Assembly: GCA_029948255.1 (NCBI GenBank)
Contig: JALIZF010001487.1
Location: forward strand, 38,501-102,500
DNA length: 64,000 nucleotides
Direction: 5' to 3'
DNA from: Telmatactis stephensoni
Taxonomy: Eukaryota; Cnidaria; Anthozoa; Actiniaria; Isophelliidae
Within the stretch, counting starts at the first letter, position 1; each line of letters begins with the position of its first letter. The translations under genes were made by a program, and so were the position numbers. Below, in pieces: positions 24,055-35,042 of this stretch. The notes under the pieces were generated by a model, which saw nothing but the letters and a program-made list of their open reading frames with translations, searched no databases and was not told where the DNA came from.

Positions 24055-24330
24055 GAGCTAAGTTTCTACAGTGCAGCCATGGAGCCACAACCTTGCAGCT
24101 CCCGAGTCACCAGATGTAGCCGGTGTTCTACCCTTTTCTTGTTTACCCCCAGCTTCATTGTTTCCTGCATTAAGTATTCAACAGCCTCTCCAAAACCAGC
24201 TTCTGTTCTCATTTCCTTCCGATTAATTCGTACAAAGTCTGCTATCGAAAAGACCAAGATAACTACCGCCTTGCAGCTTCAGGAGGACAGAAAAGGTACA
24301 TACGACCAAGCAGCTTGCCTTGTCTATCTG
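24055..24330 (+). pseudogene. BEN-family gene copy, right fragment
   Basis: Continues the copy interrupted at 16199. It resembles 62070-62360: AGCCATGGAGCCACAACCTT matches the start of the proline-rich region, and CCAGATGTAGCCGGTGTTCT matches CTACAGATGTAGCTGGTGTT. The reading frame is not conserved. It fades out near 24330. From there to 25630 I see no gene. Confidence 0.5.
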
Positions 24331-25633
24331 AGACTCTTATTTGCGCTCTCGATTAAAGGAGTTTGTGCAAGAGGCTCTATGGCCGGATAATCGTCTTTAA
24401 GAGTTTACAAGTCATGCAAACTCTTTGAAGAACAGCAGCATCTCCATAATAATTTCATTTCGGAAATCAAACAGCCCTTGAGAAAACAAATGTTAACTAG
24501 ACGCCTAATAGGCGTTCACTCGGGCTACACCTGTGTATAGTACTTGGGGAGAAATGGAGAACAGACGTTGATGGAAACCAGTTTGACTTGTCAGTGTCTT
24601 TTGATTGCAAAAATGCATGACAAGTACTCCCAGAGTAGAACACAAATTATATTGGGGAGAAAGTAGTTTGTACATAATTGTGCCACATCATGGTGGTTAT
24701 TAATATACTGCTGGTCTTTTTATCATGCCAGACATATACAGTATACAGTCTGCTTTATTTTGTAAATGCCTACCAAATGATCCAATATGATCTATAGATA
24801 ATACATTATAGCTCACACAATTTAAATTTCTATTCTGTACTTTTTTACTTTGATTTATGGAAACAAAACTTACAAACTGTGGCAGACTGTTTCGATGTCC
24901 AAGTTAAAATGATTTTGATATTGCTGTTGACACATTGGTAGATTCTAGAAGTACCACAGTTACCTTTCTATGAAATCATTTCAGTTTCTTAACACAACTT
25001 TTCAATACATGTATTAATTACCATGTTTTTAATATGGAGCAGATCAATGATTATAGCAGTAGTCAGTTGCTGATGCTTTATTTGAAGTGTAATGTCATGC
25101 AATATATGCTCATTACTGATACCATATATAGCTCCTCCATGCACATCAATCTGATACTACTACATACAGTAACATCTTCAATTCAATCCACTTTATCTTG
25201 TTTCTGTGAACATGGTTGCACAAAGCTTGTACAAATTTGTGGTTGAGTATCACTTTTCATTGATTGAAAATATCATTTTGTACATTCTAAAATTATTCTT
25301 CAATTGTTGCTAATATAAGGTCTCATAAACATTACTATCATTTCCATGATTATCCATCACTATATTCTTATCTGCTAACATTGAGCATGATTGACAATAA
25401 AGTACATTCAGTATATTAAATAATGACATTGTACAAAATACAGATTGCACTAAATATTTATAAGTTAATAATAAAAAATCATTTGTTTTCCATTGTTTAT
25501 TTGGTGTAATTTTGCACCATTTACTAATTCCTGTTTCCTGGCTTAATTATTGAATACACCCTAGTAGTCACCTTATTACGCAAAGGCAAGAATTTCCTAG
25601 TCTTTCTAGTTAAAATAAACGTAGATATTGTTA

Positions 25634-25860
25634 CACGCTGGGGCAAAAGCTGTCCCGCGCGCGGACATCAAATTCTGGCAAAGATGGCGGCTTTTCGGCG
25701 CGCATAGCATCATGGGTACAAAGATTGACGATTTCGTGACCCGAAGGGGGTCCGAAAGAAATTAATTACAGCCGATCGGAATGACGAAAATACGATGGAT
25801 GGACGGAAATTGAAGCTTTGTAGACTGGCCTTTCTTTTTGTTCAAGCTCAACAGGTAAGT
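25634..25860 (+). promoter_or_regulatory. promoter and first non-coding exon of the plus-strand gene
   Basis: A GC-rich block (CCCGCGCGCGGAC) is followed by CAAAGATGGCGGCTTTTCGG, a good match to a YY1 initiator site, and a donor CAACAG|GTAAGT at 25854. A second probable 5' UTR exon lies at 26162-26230 (acceptor TTTCAG, donor AAG|GTAAAT). The ATGs in these exons open only short frames, so I read them as leader sequence. Confidence 0.5.
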
Positions 25861-26245
25861 TTATTTTTCATGCGAAATTTTACAGTATTATTTTGCGCTT
25901 CTGGCATCATTTGAAGTTTTAGATATGAAGATAGTAAGCTCGGTTTGATGCTGCTTTATTTTCAATCTAAAAAGAAAACAAAAAATCCGAAACGATACGA
26001 TTGTCCTAAAGGCCCTGTAGATTCATATTATGCCGCGAAAAAACTTTCTTTTCTTCCTATTGAATTTTTTGAACCAAGCGGTTTGTTGGTGATTTGAAGT
26101 TCGTTTTGACGCGTTCGAAACGGCAAATGAAGTCAGGCTAATGAGACTCTTTGTATTTCAGAGGATTTGATATGCGGCAAACTTGTTCACTCATGTGGCT
26201 GCATCTTTGTTTTGGAGAAAACTGAATTAAGGTAAATATTTCTTG

Positions 26246-26656
26246 ACTGTTCCTAAGTATAAGATTACATGAACTTACCAAAACAAAAGTATGTGTATTT
26301 TTTAAATACAACTCTTGAATTTTTTCTTTTGTTCAGCTGTGTTAAAAGCGCGCGTAATTTTGATGATCAATGTAGCTTACACATTTTCATAGCAGCTAAT
26401 TGCACAATCTGAATGTACTCACGACTGAAATTATTACACAGTAAAATCGAAATGACTGAAAAGGCCTTTTACATTTAGATATCTTTAACATGCATGGTTT
26501 TTGTGTAAGCTACATCAAAATTACGCGCGCTTTTTACACATGCAGCTGAACAAAAGAAAAAATTCAAGGTGTATTTAAAAAATAGACATAAGCTTAAGCT
26601 TAAGTTACTTTTGTTTTGGTAAGTTAAGTTCATGTAATCTTATACTTAGGAACAGT
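26246..26656. repeat. 411-bp foldback element in the leader intron
   Basis: Arms of about 150 bp: ACTGTTCCTAAGTATAAGAT at the left and the inverse ATCTTATACTTAGGAACAGT at the right, with matching inner blocks around CGCGCGTAATTTTGATG. The loop is about 110 bp. No target duplication seen. Confidence 0.7.
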
Positions 26657-27420
26657 TTATTTGACTTATGTACTAATGTCTTTCACCTGTTTATGTAAAT
26701 TTGATCTTATTCAGATCAGAAATTAAAATCCAGATTGTTGAATAATACTGTCTCATTATATGCATATAAATATATCATAATTCTGTCTGATATCTGAAGA
26801 AACTATAAATAATGACTATTTATCAAATGCATGTATAATATAATTTTAATTATGTATTGACATATTCTTATAGCACAAGAATTCAAGTCAAGAATCTAGT
26901 ATAAACAAACAAGAAAAGGTTTGCTATCTCTCCTCTGAGTCCATTACATGTATGTTTACACTGCTGGAATTTGTAAATTATTTATAATTATAATAGTTTT
27001 TTCATTGATATTAAGGTGTAATCTATTGTTTTTTCTACTTAATGACAACAAAATGCAACAGCTCAGTTGTACTCAAGCTTAAAAAATTGAATAAATGAGA
27101 ATATGTAAATATTGACTGCACATGCAGACTTGACATAAATTTGATTTGTTTACATACACTGCATGTTTTATCTTTTATTATTGACCTCTTAAACTTGATC
27201 TTATTTATTCAGGACAGAATTAGAAATGTATATGTTCATAATTCTGTCTGATTGAAATATGATCATGTTTGAAAATACTTACATTTTGTATTATATATTT
27301 ATTCCCCCATTAGAGTGGTTAGTGGGGAGTGGGCAAGTTCACAAACTGTATACTGGCAAACAAGCAAAAGTAACAAAAAAAATATTAGATACAGAAAGGT
27401 ATACCAATTTTTGATTATGA

Positions 27421-28768
27421 CCAGCCCCTTGCATGTTTGCCCGGCTGGAATTTGTTGTTGTAATGTACCAGCCCCTTGCTCGTTTGCCCGGCTGGAATTT
27501 GTTGTTGTAATGTAGTACCAGCATCCTCGGGGACCCAGGGCAAAAGCATCATGGTCAGAAATGACAACTTGCTGACATAAACAGCCATAGCATCCAAGCG
27601 CTAATTGAGATGTGCCAGATATTTTTATTATATGATCTTGTTTACGTGAGATATCCCTAACAGGATTAAGTTTTGCCGTTGGAAATGGTTTGGGGTAGTC
27701 AAATGCCCAGGGCATCCTTTATCCCTTTCCCTTTCCTTTCCCCTCCCCCTCCCCCTCCGGTCCTTCCCCTTCCCCTCCACTTTTGCCCTGAGTCCCCGAG
27801 GATGTAGTACCAGCCCCTTGCTTATTTGCCCGGCTGGAATTTGTAAATTGAAATTTGATGAACTTATTGATTTTTGTTCTACTTTTTGACAACAAAATGG
27901 TATAGTATAGTTTCACATAGGTGACATAGGCATAAAAATGTAAAAAAAAAAATGAGATTATGTAGGTACAATATTGACTACACATGACTTCACCATCCAA
28001 ATATCAAGAAAATATGCATCAATATGAAAGTTTTTGTATGAATTATTTAATATTTTTGGGTATTTCCTGTTGTTTTCATTGTTATTGCCAGACAGAACTT
28101 GATGCATTATTAACTTGGCAATTAAAACTCTTCCATCAATCAAAATTAATTTGCTGAGTATATTGCCAAGTGCACTTTACAATTTGATTGGCCATGTAAC
28201 AATGGAAACAGCAGAATAACTATAGGTAATCTCTTTCACTACATGACTGTAAATGGCATTGATATTGTTTTAATGATCATGATTAAAATCATATTTATCT
28301 TTTGTGAACACCTCAATATTGTCTTTTGATGCCAACTTGATCATATTTATTCAGGACAGATTAATAAATAGCTTCCTGACTTATTCATGTATAAGTTCAT
28401 AATTCTGTCTGATTGAAATATGATCATGTTTGAAATTACTTACATAACATTTATTATTTATTTGATACAGTGACATGCCTCAACATAAACGCTTCCCAAT
28501 AGGGCAGTATTCAAAAGATTTAAAACAGAAAAAACAAGAAATTTTAGAGAAAGCAGTGCAAGCCAACTTAGAAATCATAACATTAGACAAGCAAGCTAAA
28601 GCTCTAACTGAGAGAATAAATTACAGAAAAAGAAAGGTATAGGGATTTTTGAATTCTGACCAGCCCCTTGCAGTTTTGCCCGGCTGGAATTTGTCATTGT
28701 AATGAGCCAGCCCCTTGCATTTTTGCCCGGCTGGAATTTGTCATTGTAATGAGCCAGACCCTTGCATT
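27421..28768 (+). repeat. dispersed 47-50 bp hairpin repeat
   Basis: Copies begin at 27421, 27468, 27810, 28660, 28707 and a partial one at 28754. Each holds CCAGCCCCTTGC then GCCCGGCTGG, so the unit can form a CCAGCC/GGCTGG hairpin, followed by AATTTGT. Two further larger blocks in this intron (around 27190-27290 and 28330-28445, sharing ATTCTGTCTGATTGAAATAT) show that the intron grew by duplication. Confidence 0.65.
27522..27804. mobile_element. 283-bp MITE with 9-bp target duplication
   Basis: The ends are CATCCTCGGGGACCCAGGGC and its near-exact inverse, flanked by TAGTACCAG on both sides (27513-27521 and 27805-27813). The interior includes a C/T-rich tract (27716-27780). A 9-bp duplication suggests a Mutator-like relative. 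It is inserted inside one copy of the hairpin repeat. Confidence 0.75.
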
Positions 28769-31505
28769 ATGGAAACAAGAAACAAAGCCCTTTCAACATC
28801 AGTAAAATTTTGAACCTCAGTTCACAATACCTAGTTTTCGCTCATGTTATAGGGATTTTTTACTATCTTTTACATTACCACAGGAAGCCCAAATCAGCAT
28901 TTTTTTTCACCCACTAGATTAACTTGACCTTAGGGAACCCTGACTTTTTTACTCATGTTATAGGGATTTTTTACTATTTTTTACATTACCACAGAAAGCC
29001 CAAATTAGCATTTTTTTCACCCAGGCAGATTAACTTAGCCATAGGGAACCCTGACTTTTTCACTTGTTATCGGAATTTGTTCTATTTTTTTACAATTCCA
29101 CAGGAAGCCCAAATCAGCATTTTTTAACTTGGCCATTGGGAAACCTGACTTAAACAATGGTCCAAAACTACTGTTAGAACAGATATTCTCATATTCTGTT
29201 ATACTAACTTGGGGGGCTTGCCTTTCCTTTTTTTAAACGAGTTCAGAAAATATATATATTATTTTTACAGAGGATACCCCACAAAGGTGGTGGATAAATA
29301 AAATCAATAAACGTGTACTTCTTCATTATTTCAGTTAGCTGATATGAATAACACAATGCCCTTAGAAACACCAATGAAAAAAAAGGCCCCATCAACTTCA
29401 AGTACAGTTTCACCTGAGAATAGTGAGCGCTTAAACCTCTCTGATAGGCAAACTAGGAGGCGACGTCAAAAAACGGTCAACACCTTAAAAGAAATTCATT
29501 GCTCTCCGGAAGACATGTGTAAAAATCAACAAAGCTCTGTAGTAAACGATGGAATGTGGGTCACACTGATAAATAGTTCTTCAGCTAATGACATGACACG
29601 CTATATATCTGGTTCTGAAAAATGCTTAAAACAAGTCATACCAAAAATTGTACAACAAAACTTTGATTCGTTTAAAACCAGTATGGAAAATAAGATCAGA
29701 AGCCTTGAGGTGCTATATAATGGTGGCTTGATTAGCAAAAGAAAATATGAAAAGATCAGAAAATCTTCTAATTTTCAGGTGTTTCACGGGTGCGAAGTGC
29801 CCAAAATAATTGCCTATAAAGCACTGACATCATTTATAAACACTGAAATTCCTATAGGTGATCTTTTCAGCCTACAAGAATTAGGGAGATCTCTTAACAT
29901 AGCTGCCTCGCCTGGTGTATATAGACCTCTGCAGCCCTTCATTTTAAGGCTGGCACAGTTTTACCTGACAGTGAACCAGACAAGGCCAAAACCAATTTTA
30001 CACTGGTTCGATGGGAAAGAAGATGAATTCTTAATCACGATCGGAGCAGATGCAGCACCATTTGGCAGAGATGAATGTGCAACAGCATATCTCGTTAGTT
30101 TTTTAAATCTTTTAAAGAAAGTTAATAGTTGTGATGAAAATCATCTGTTAATGGGTGCCAGCTGCGCCGAAGATGAAGTAATTATGGTGGAGTACACCCA
30201 GCAACTCATGAAAGAAGTGGAATCCATGGAAGGAAAAGCATTTGACATTGTTGTAAATGGAACAAAACACTCATGCAAGTTCATTTTGAAGCTTGTCCCC
30301 AGTGACATGAAGTGGATGGCATCGATGTGTGGTGAACTCAACAATGCCGCGACTTATTTTTCATCATTTGCGAACGTCTGCAAAAACAACATGGATACAA
30401 GAAATGGTAGTATTGGTACCAATAAGAAGACATCAACATGGCAACCTTGGACATACCAGGGCAGGCTTGACGCAGCAGAAAAAGTCAGGAAAGAGAAGTC
30501 AAAACTGAAGCCAAATGAATTAAAAGCAAGATCAAAAGTCACACAGTTCATTGCAAAAAATAAATCAAGACAAGAGTTTGTCCCTCCGCTTGGAAAGTAT
30601 GTGGACTGTTGCAAGGCAGAACCACTCCACAACTGCAATAATGCGTGGCAGCAGTGGTTTTGCATAGTAATTACCCTGGCGATCAGTCTGATTCCTGAAC
30701 AGATCTTAAGTAGCTGCTCAACAGTTGATGAGCTACCAAGTCAAAATGTATTTGCAAAGTTTATGTGCACACTAAAGGAAATATTGAAATGTAGTAGGTT
30801 ACACAAAAACATCTGCAAATGGTTTGGCGAAGGAAGGAAGAAGGGACAGGCACTGAGCTACAGGTTCACTGGTAAGGAATCTAAACTTTGCTCTTGGGGG
30901 TTTCAAGACCTCATCAAGGTTCTTTTGGCCTTTGTTCCTGACAAAAAGACAGAGTTGAAATTACATGTCTTGTCATTCATTGCTCTAAAGCAATCTTTAG
31001 TCGAGTTGAAACTAGCAAAGAAGATGTTGAAAAACTCAAGGTACTCTGCTTACAGTTTTTTAATGCCTGGTCAATGTTCATTGGAGGAATAACACCAACA
31101 GTATGGACTGTTGGTTATGCTATACCAACACACAACCAGCAACTTTTCAGTGAACTTGGCTATGGCTTAGGACTTAACAGCATGCAAGGAAGAGAAGCTA
31201 AACATATAAAATTGAAGAAATACATGGAGTTTACACCAACAACCAGCAAATTTTCTAGATGGTTAAGTGTTTTTAAACACGAATTTGTTAGTGCAGTGTG
31301 GCTCAGGGAAAGGAAACCACAAAGTTGGCTTGAGCACAGAAACCAACAAGACCAATTTATTCCTAAACGAGTTGAAAAACCAACCTTCTGCTACTGTGGA
31401 TTAAAAAAGACCAATCTAAAGTGTGATATTTGCAGCAGCAATATAATGCACCTAATCGAAATAAGTGCCAAGGAAGGCAAAGTCCACAAAGAATTGAGAT
31501 TTTAA
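28475..31505 (+). CDS. large protein of an unclassified mobile-element family, frameshifted
   Basis: Coding exon 1 (28475-28636; exon from 28471, acceptor TTTGATACAG) begins MPQHKRFPIGQYSKDLKQKK, a basic helical N-terminus, and ends AAG|GTATAG. Exon 2 starts at 29335 (acceptor CATTATTTCAG) in phase. The body has a conserved-looking FLITIGADAAPFGRDECATA segment, SELNN-like GELNNAATYFSSFANV, RQEFVPPLGKYVDCCKAEPL and YRFTGKESKLC. I recall multi-copy cnidarian proteins with the same order of motifs and no assigned function. A one-base shift near 31015 is needed to reach the second frame, which continues VEKLKVLCLQFFNAWSMF and ends in a CYCG...KCDIC zinc-binding pattern. Total about 780 residues. 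Position inside TIRs makes it the best transposase candidate of this element; I cannot identify a catalytic triad with confidence. Confidence 0.65.
28840..29140 (+). repeat. tandem repeat of about 115 bp, three copies
   Basis: Each unit includes GTTATAGGGATTTTTTACTA, ACCACAGGAAGCCCAAAT and a GGGAACCCTGACTTTTT end. It lies in the intron between the two coding exons of the plus-strand gene. The ORF across it is a by-product of the repeat. Confidence 0.65.
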
Positions 31506-32999
31506 TCTATATCAGTCTGTTATTTCCAAATCTATCTACTCAAAAGCGAATACTTCAAAACAAATGAACTCACATATGAACAGGCCTAGAGGCTGCAGGC
31601 AAGCTGTAACTACCACACTTCAAGTCTTCCTTTCATGTTGTGCACTAATACTTTGCAAATCAAAGAGATCAATATACAGAGAAAATTGATGTCTGGAACA
31701 ATACCTCAAACAAACTCAACTCACATATGAACTTGTAATTTGCAAGCAGCAAACTAAAAAACTGACAGTCCTGGCTAGCCTATTTCAGAGTGGTTTGCCT
31801 CACTATTATTCTAAAATACTGAAATCTAACACTTCAAGTCTTAATCAAATGGACACACAAGCATTTGAAAATAAAAGAGAAGCACTGGTATGTACATGAC
31901 TTTATAAATGTAAATGTCAACAACGGCTTATTAGCCAAGATACATAAAAAACAATACTGTTTTTGGATTTAAAGTATTACTCTTTGCCACCATTGACTAT
32001 GATGGCTATGAAATTTGGGAATCAAATTGTTCATAGTGCTTGACACTTTGTAATATTTACATCAATTCTTCTCGGTGAAAGTGGTATTTCCTATGCTAAT
32101 ATATGTACTCGCATTTCTAAGATTATAATGCAATGTGATACAATTATGTAGTAAAATGATGTATTTTATATTGAGCAAGTGTAAAATACATTTTATTTTA
32201 AGTAATTCAAAACATATACATGCTTGATAAAGACAATAAAATTATCATATCCTGTAAACAGTCCATGTAAATAAGACCTTTTATTATATAACTATGACGT
32301 AATTTTACCATATAAGGATGAGAGAACTAAGCAAATATGAGGCCGTATTATATGCCGTACAGTAAAAACCCGCATATAAGAACCACTGTTTTTCGAGGTT
32401 AGGCTAAAATGGTTCTTATGTAATTGGTATTTAGTGAGAATTTAGGCTAAGGTGGTTCTTAACTGGTTCTTATATACAAGGCAAAAACAATATGTCTATT
32501 TATATGTTTGTATTGTATATGTATAAAAAAATCGCCTAAAGGCTCGGCAAAATACATATGCGACTCATAAAATATCAGCCCGTAATACACAAGAAAACAT
32601 CTAATAAGTGGTATATATTCACAAATAATGCTTTGTATAAAATATGTATTAGGAAAAAATACATACATTCAATATAAAACATTGATTTTTATAATACCAG
32701 TTTTGTATCAAGTGTTAAGTCTTTTTAAGAATATATATTTTTTCAATAAATGTATAAAGAATATGCTATAATTTTTTTACTTTATATGAAAAAATAATGA
32801 AGCAGTGCACAATGTTGTCAATGAATCACAGAGTATAATTTTCTCGTATTGTATTTTTGTCACAATTCAAATGCTTGAAGATGTAAAAATCTCATGCTTA
32901 TGAAACAAAATCTTGTGCCATAAAATTTGTTAATACAACTGTTTCAAGCCTCTTAAGATATAATCAATTAAAATCATGCCAATGAACTTTTCCCATACT
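31506..32999. other. 3' non-coding region, no gene seen
   Basis: AT-rich sequence downstream of the plus-strand gene and between the converging genes. Contains AATAAA signals (for example AGACAATAAAATTATC near 32231). No coding exon recognised. Confidence 0.4.
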
Positions 33000-33160
33000 A
33001 ATGGTGTTTTTTAGTATGTATAGTGTTTTTAGTATGTATAGTGTCCCCAATTAGCTAGTAAGCTAAATAACTTGACACTGAAATAAAGTCTATTTATCTA
33101 TCTATCTATCCATCCATCCATCCATCCATCCATCCATCCATCTATCTATCTATCTATACA
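33000..33160 (+). mobile_element. LINE-like 3' tail with (ATCT)/(ATCC) repeats
   Basis: GACACTGAAATAAAGTCTAT runs into CTATCTATCTATCCATCC microsatellite repeats. It has the same architecture as the tails at 10.2, 20.1 and 45.5 kb. The GTATGTATAGTGTTTTTAGT direct repeat precedes it. Confidence 0.5.
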
Positions 33161-33239
33161 CTTATCAATCCTTTTTCATCATTTCTTAACAAAAAACCTT
33201 GTCATGTTAGGAGATCTAGGAAATGGCTGTTATTGACAA

Positions 33240-33520
33240 TTATATAATAATTGGCATATTACACGCGCTCTGATTGGTCAAACAACCATGTGATTAGAGT
33301 ACACACACATAGATGGCGTCATTGAATCTTACGCGCCCTCTGATTGGTTGGAATGTTTCGATAAATATTATATAAAACAGATAGATTCCATTTTTCTGTG
33401 CATCTGTACTCTAATTGATGCACAGAAGACGTCAAAATGTGGTGAGAACAGTCATGCCACTCAACTTTGTCTTGTGGCGTACTTTTTTAATTTGTTCTCA
33501 CCACATTTTGAAGAACCAGT
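33240..33520. promoter_or_regulatory. paired CCAAT-like boxes and an 18-bp inverted repeat
   Basis: CTCTGATTGGTCAA and CTCTGATTGGTTGG occur 67 bp apart, each preceded by ACGCG; ATTGG is the reverse CCAAT box. Downstream, CAAAATGTGGTGAGAACA (33433) and its exact inverse (33495) form an 18-bp stem with a ~45-base loop. This may be a remnant promoter or an exonised hairpin; no gene start is evident. Confidence 0.35.
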
Positions 33521-33689
33521 AATATTAATTCTAATTCCTTCTGCCTCTTTGAGAGCTATTAATATTTTGAACATACTCACAACCCACATCATACACAGTA
33601 CTGTATTTTCAACTGTTTTTTTCTTTTTTTTTGAGAAAATCAAGGCTGATATTGACATTTTAGAGGAAAAATGATATTTGAAATGTGCA

Positions 33690-33960
33690 GAAACTACTTG
33701 AAAACAAACTGATGGTCATATAAGTGACTTAATCAATTGAAAGCTACATTCTAAAATACTATGGAAAATGATTAATTAAAACCCCATGGAGAGGGGAATA
33801 ATCTTTCATATTATCAATGAAAATATCATCAACAAAAGGACACTTTCAAACTCAAAACAAAATCACTGTTCACTATTACTATTACTGATGTCAACAAAGT
33901 ATATAAGATGAACCTAGATGATTCTCAGAGTCAATGCTAAGGAAAAGTTTTACTTTATAA
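33690..33960 (+). pseudogene. inverted duplicate fragment of the minus-strand gene at 34.3-35.0 kb
   Basis: Read on the plus strand, CTACATTCTAAAATACTA, CCATGGAGAGGGG and ATTACTGATGTCAACAAAG match the corresponding parts of the gene on the opposite strand (residues around LHSKIL, NPWRGE and ITVTDVKK), as does the end GGAAAAGTTTTACT. It contains stops and indels. It is therefore a decayed partial copy lying tail-to-tail with the parent. Confidence 0.7.
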
Positions 33961-34285
33961 ATAATATATTAAAGATATATTATTAATAAATATTACTAGT
34001 ATATTAAAGAATCAAAATTTAGTATTATTACTTGGATGTGTATTTTTACAAGTCATTCATTATTTTAGAAAGTCTTTAAGCCAAATAAAAATAAAAAAAC
34101 TTATAAAAATATTCATCCAAAATTATTGTATATTATGTCAAAAATCACATTTTTCTATTAAATGAAATGTTTGATTATAGCAATTTCAAAACAAGCTTAC
34201 ATTAAGCTTATAGTTAGTATAAGCTTCCTGTCATTAAATGTTTCATTTTTGTACATAATATACAATAATAAAATAAGTTAATAAG

Positions 34286-34967
34286 TTAGTGCTGAGCGAT
34301 ATTGTCTCTGTTCCAGTAGCCATATGAAAAGGTGATGACAAGTACTTCCCTGTTCTTGTAGTATTTCCATGTCATTGGCCTACCTTCTGTAACAACAGCC
34401 TCACACCTTTCATCTTCTTTCTTTCGGATCCTTAGTAAAACTTTTCCTTAGCAATTGATCTTTAACAGTAACATCACCATCAAGGTTCATCTTGTCAAAG
34501 ATATACCTAGCTTTTTTGACATCAGTAACAGTAATAGTGATAAGTGCTTTCGTTGTAGTTTGACAGTGTCCATAGCCCACTTTGTTGACAATATTTTCAT
34601 TAATAATATCAAATATTTCACTTGGAACGTCCATTTCAACTTCTCCCCTCCATGGATTACACATATTTGGGTTCTTGTGCATCTTCCTTAGTATTTTAGA
34701 ATGTAATTTTGATAAAGTTCTTATGACCATTGGCCTGCTTTCAAGTAGTTGCTGCACATCTCGGTGCCTTTGAATCATGAATTTCTGCTCCAAAACGTCA
34801 ATACAAGTCCCAACTTCCCCAAAGAACTTCGATACATCTGAGATATGATGTGGATTGTCCGTTTCTTCAAAATATTCATGCTTCTTTTTGACTAGAACAG
34901 ATCTCAAAGAGGCAGAAGGCGGGTTTCCCCGAAACAGGCATTCCGCCATCTTGGATTTAGCTCTCAA
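34286..34967 (-). CDS. second protein of the CAC-ended element, frameshifted
   Basis: Intronless. Translation may begin at 34967 (MRAKSK) or, more likely, at the ATGGCGG at 34949 (MAECLF), which lies inside an AAGATGGCGG YY1-like motif. The frame encodes an alpha-rich polar protein: VLEQKFMIQRHRDVQQLLES, a basic ILRKMHKNPNM, and NPWRGEVEMD followed by ALITITVTDVKKARYIFDKM. Near 34450 the frame must shift by one base; the second frame then reads RKKEDERCEAVVTEG and a Trp/Tyr-rich end (TWKYYKNREV, SYGYWNRDN) to a stop at 34286. I do not recognise the family. Its place between the TIRs and its promoter, shared in kind with the convergent gene, suggest an accessory protein of the same transposon. 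Confidence 0.6.
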
Positions 34968-35039
34968 ACACCCGTGATCCTCCGCGCGCTCTAAGTGTCC
35001 GAATTTTTGATAGGGACGGCCCCAGCGTGTTAGTTAATT
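34945..35039 (-). promoter_or_regulatory. right-end promoter of the two-gene element
   Basis: Reading inward from the terminus: CACGCTGGGGC, then GAGCGCGCGGAGG, then the AAGATGGCGG motif containing the probable start codon. The arrangement mirrors the left end (terminus, CGCGCGC patch, AAGATGGCGG) although the bases between are not alike. Confidence 0.5.
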
Positions 35040-35042
35040 AGT

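Larger units (their letters stand above)
25634..35039. mobile_element. 9.4 kb two-gene DNA transposon with CAC ends
   Basis: The left end is CACGCTGGGGC and the right end its exact inverse GCCCCAGCGTG, each flanked by TTA (25631-25633 and 35040-35042). Next to each end is a GC-rich patch with CGCGCGC and then an AAGATGGCGG motif at the start of a transcription unit pointing inward. The plus-strand gene (28475-31505) and minus-strand gene (34967-34286) therefore converge. CAC ends with a 3-bp duplication are what EnSpm/CACTA-like (CMC) elements show, but I cannot place either protein in a known transposase family. Both genes have a frameshift in this copy. The interior also carries MITEs, tandem repeats and a duplicated fragment of the second gene. 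Confidence 0.72.
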
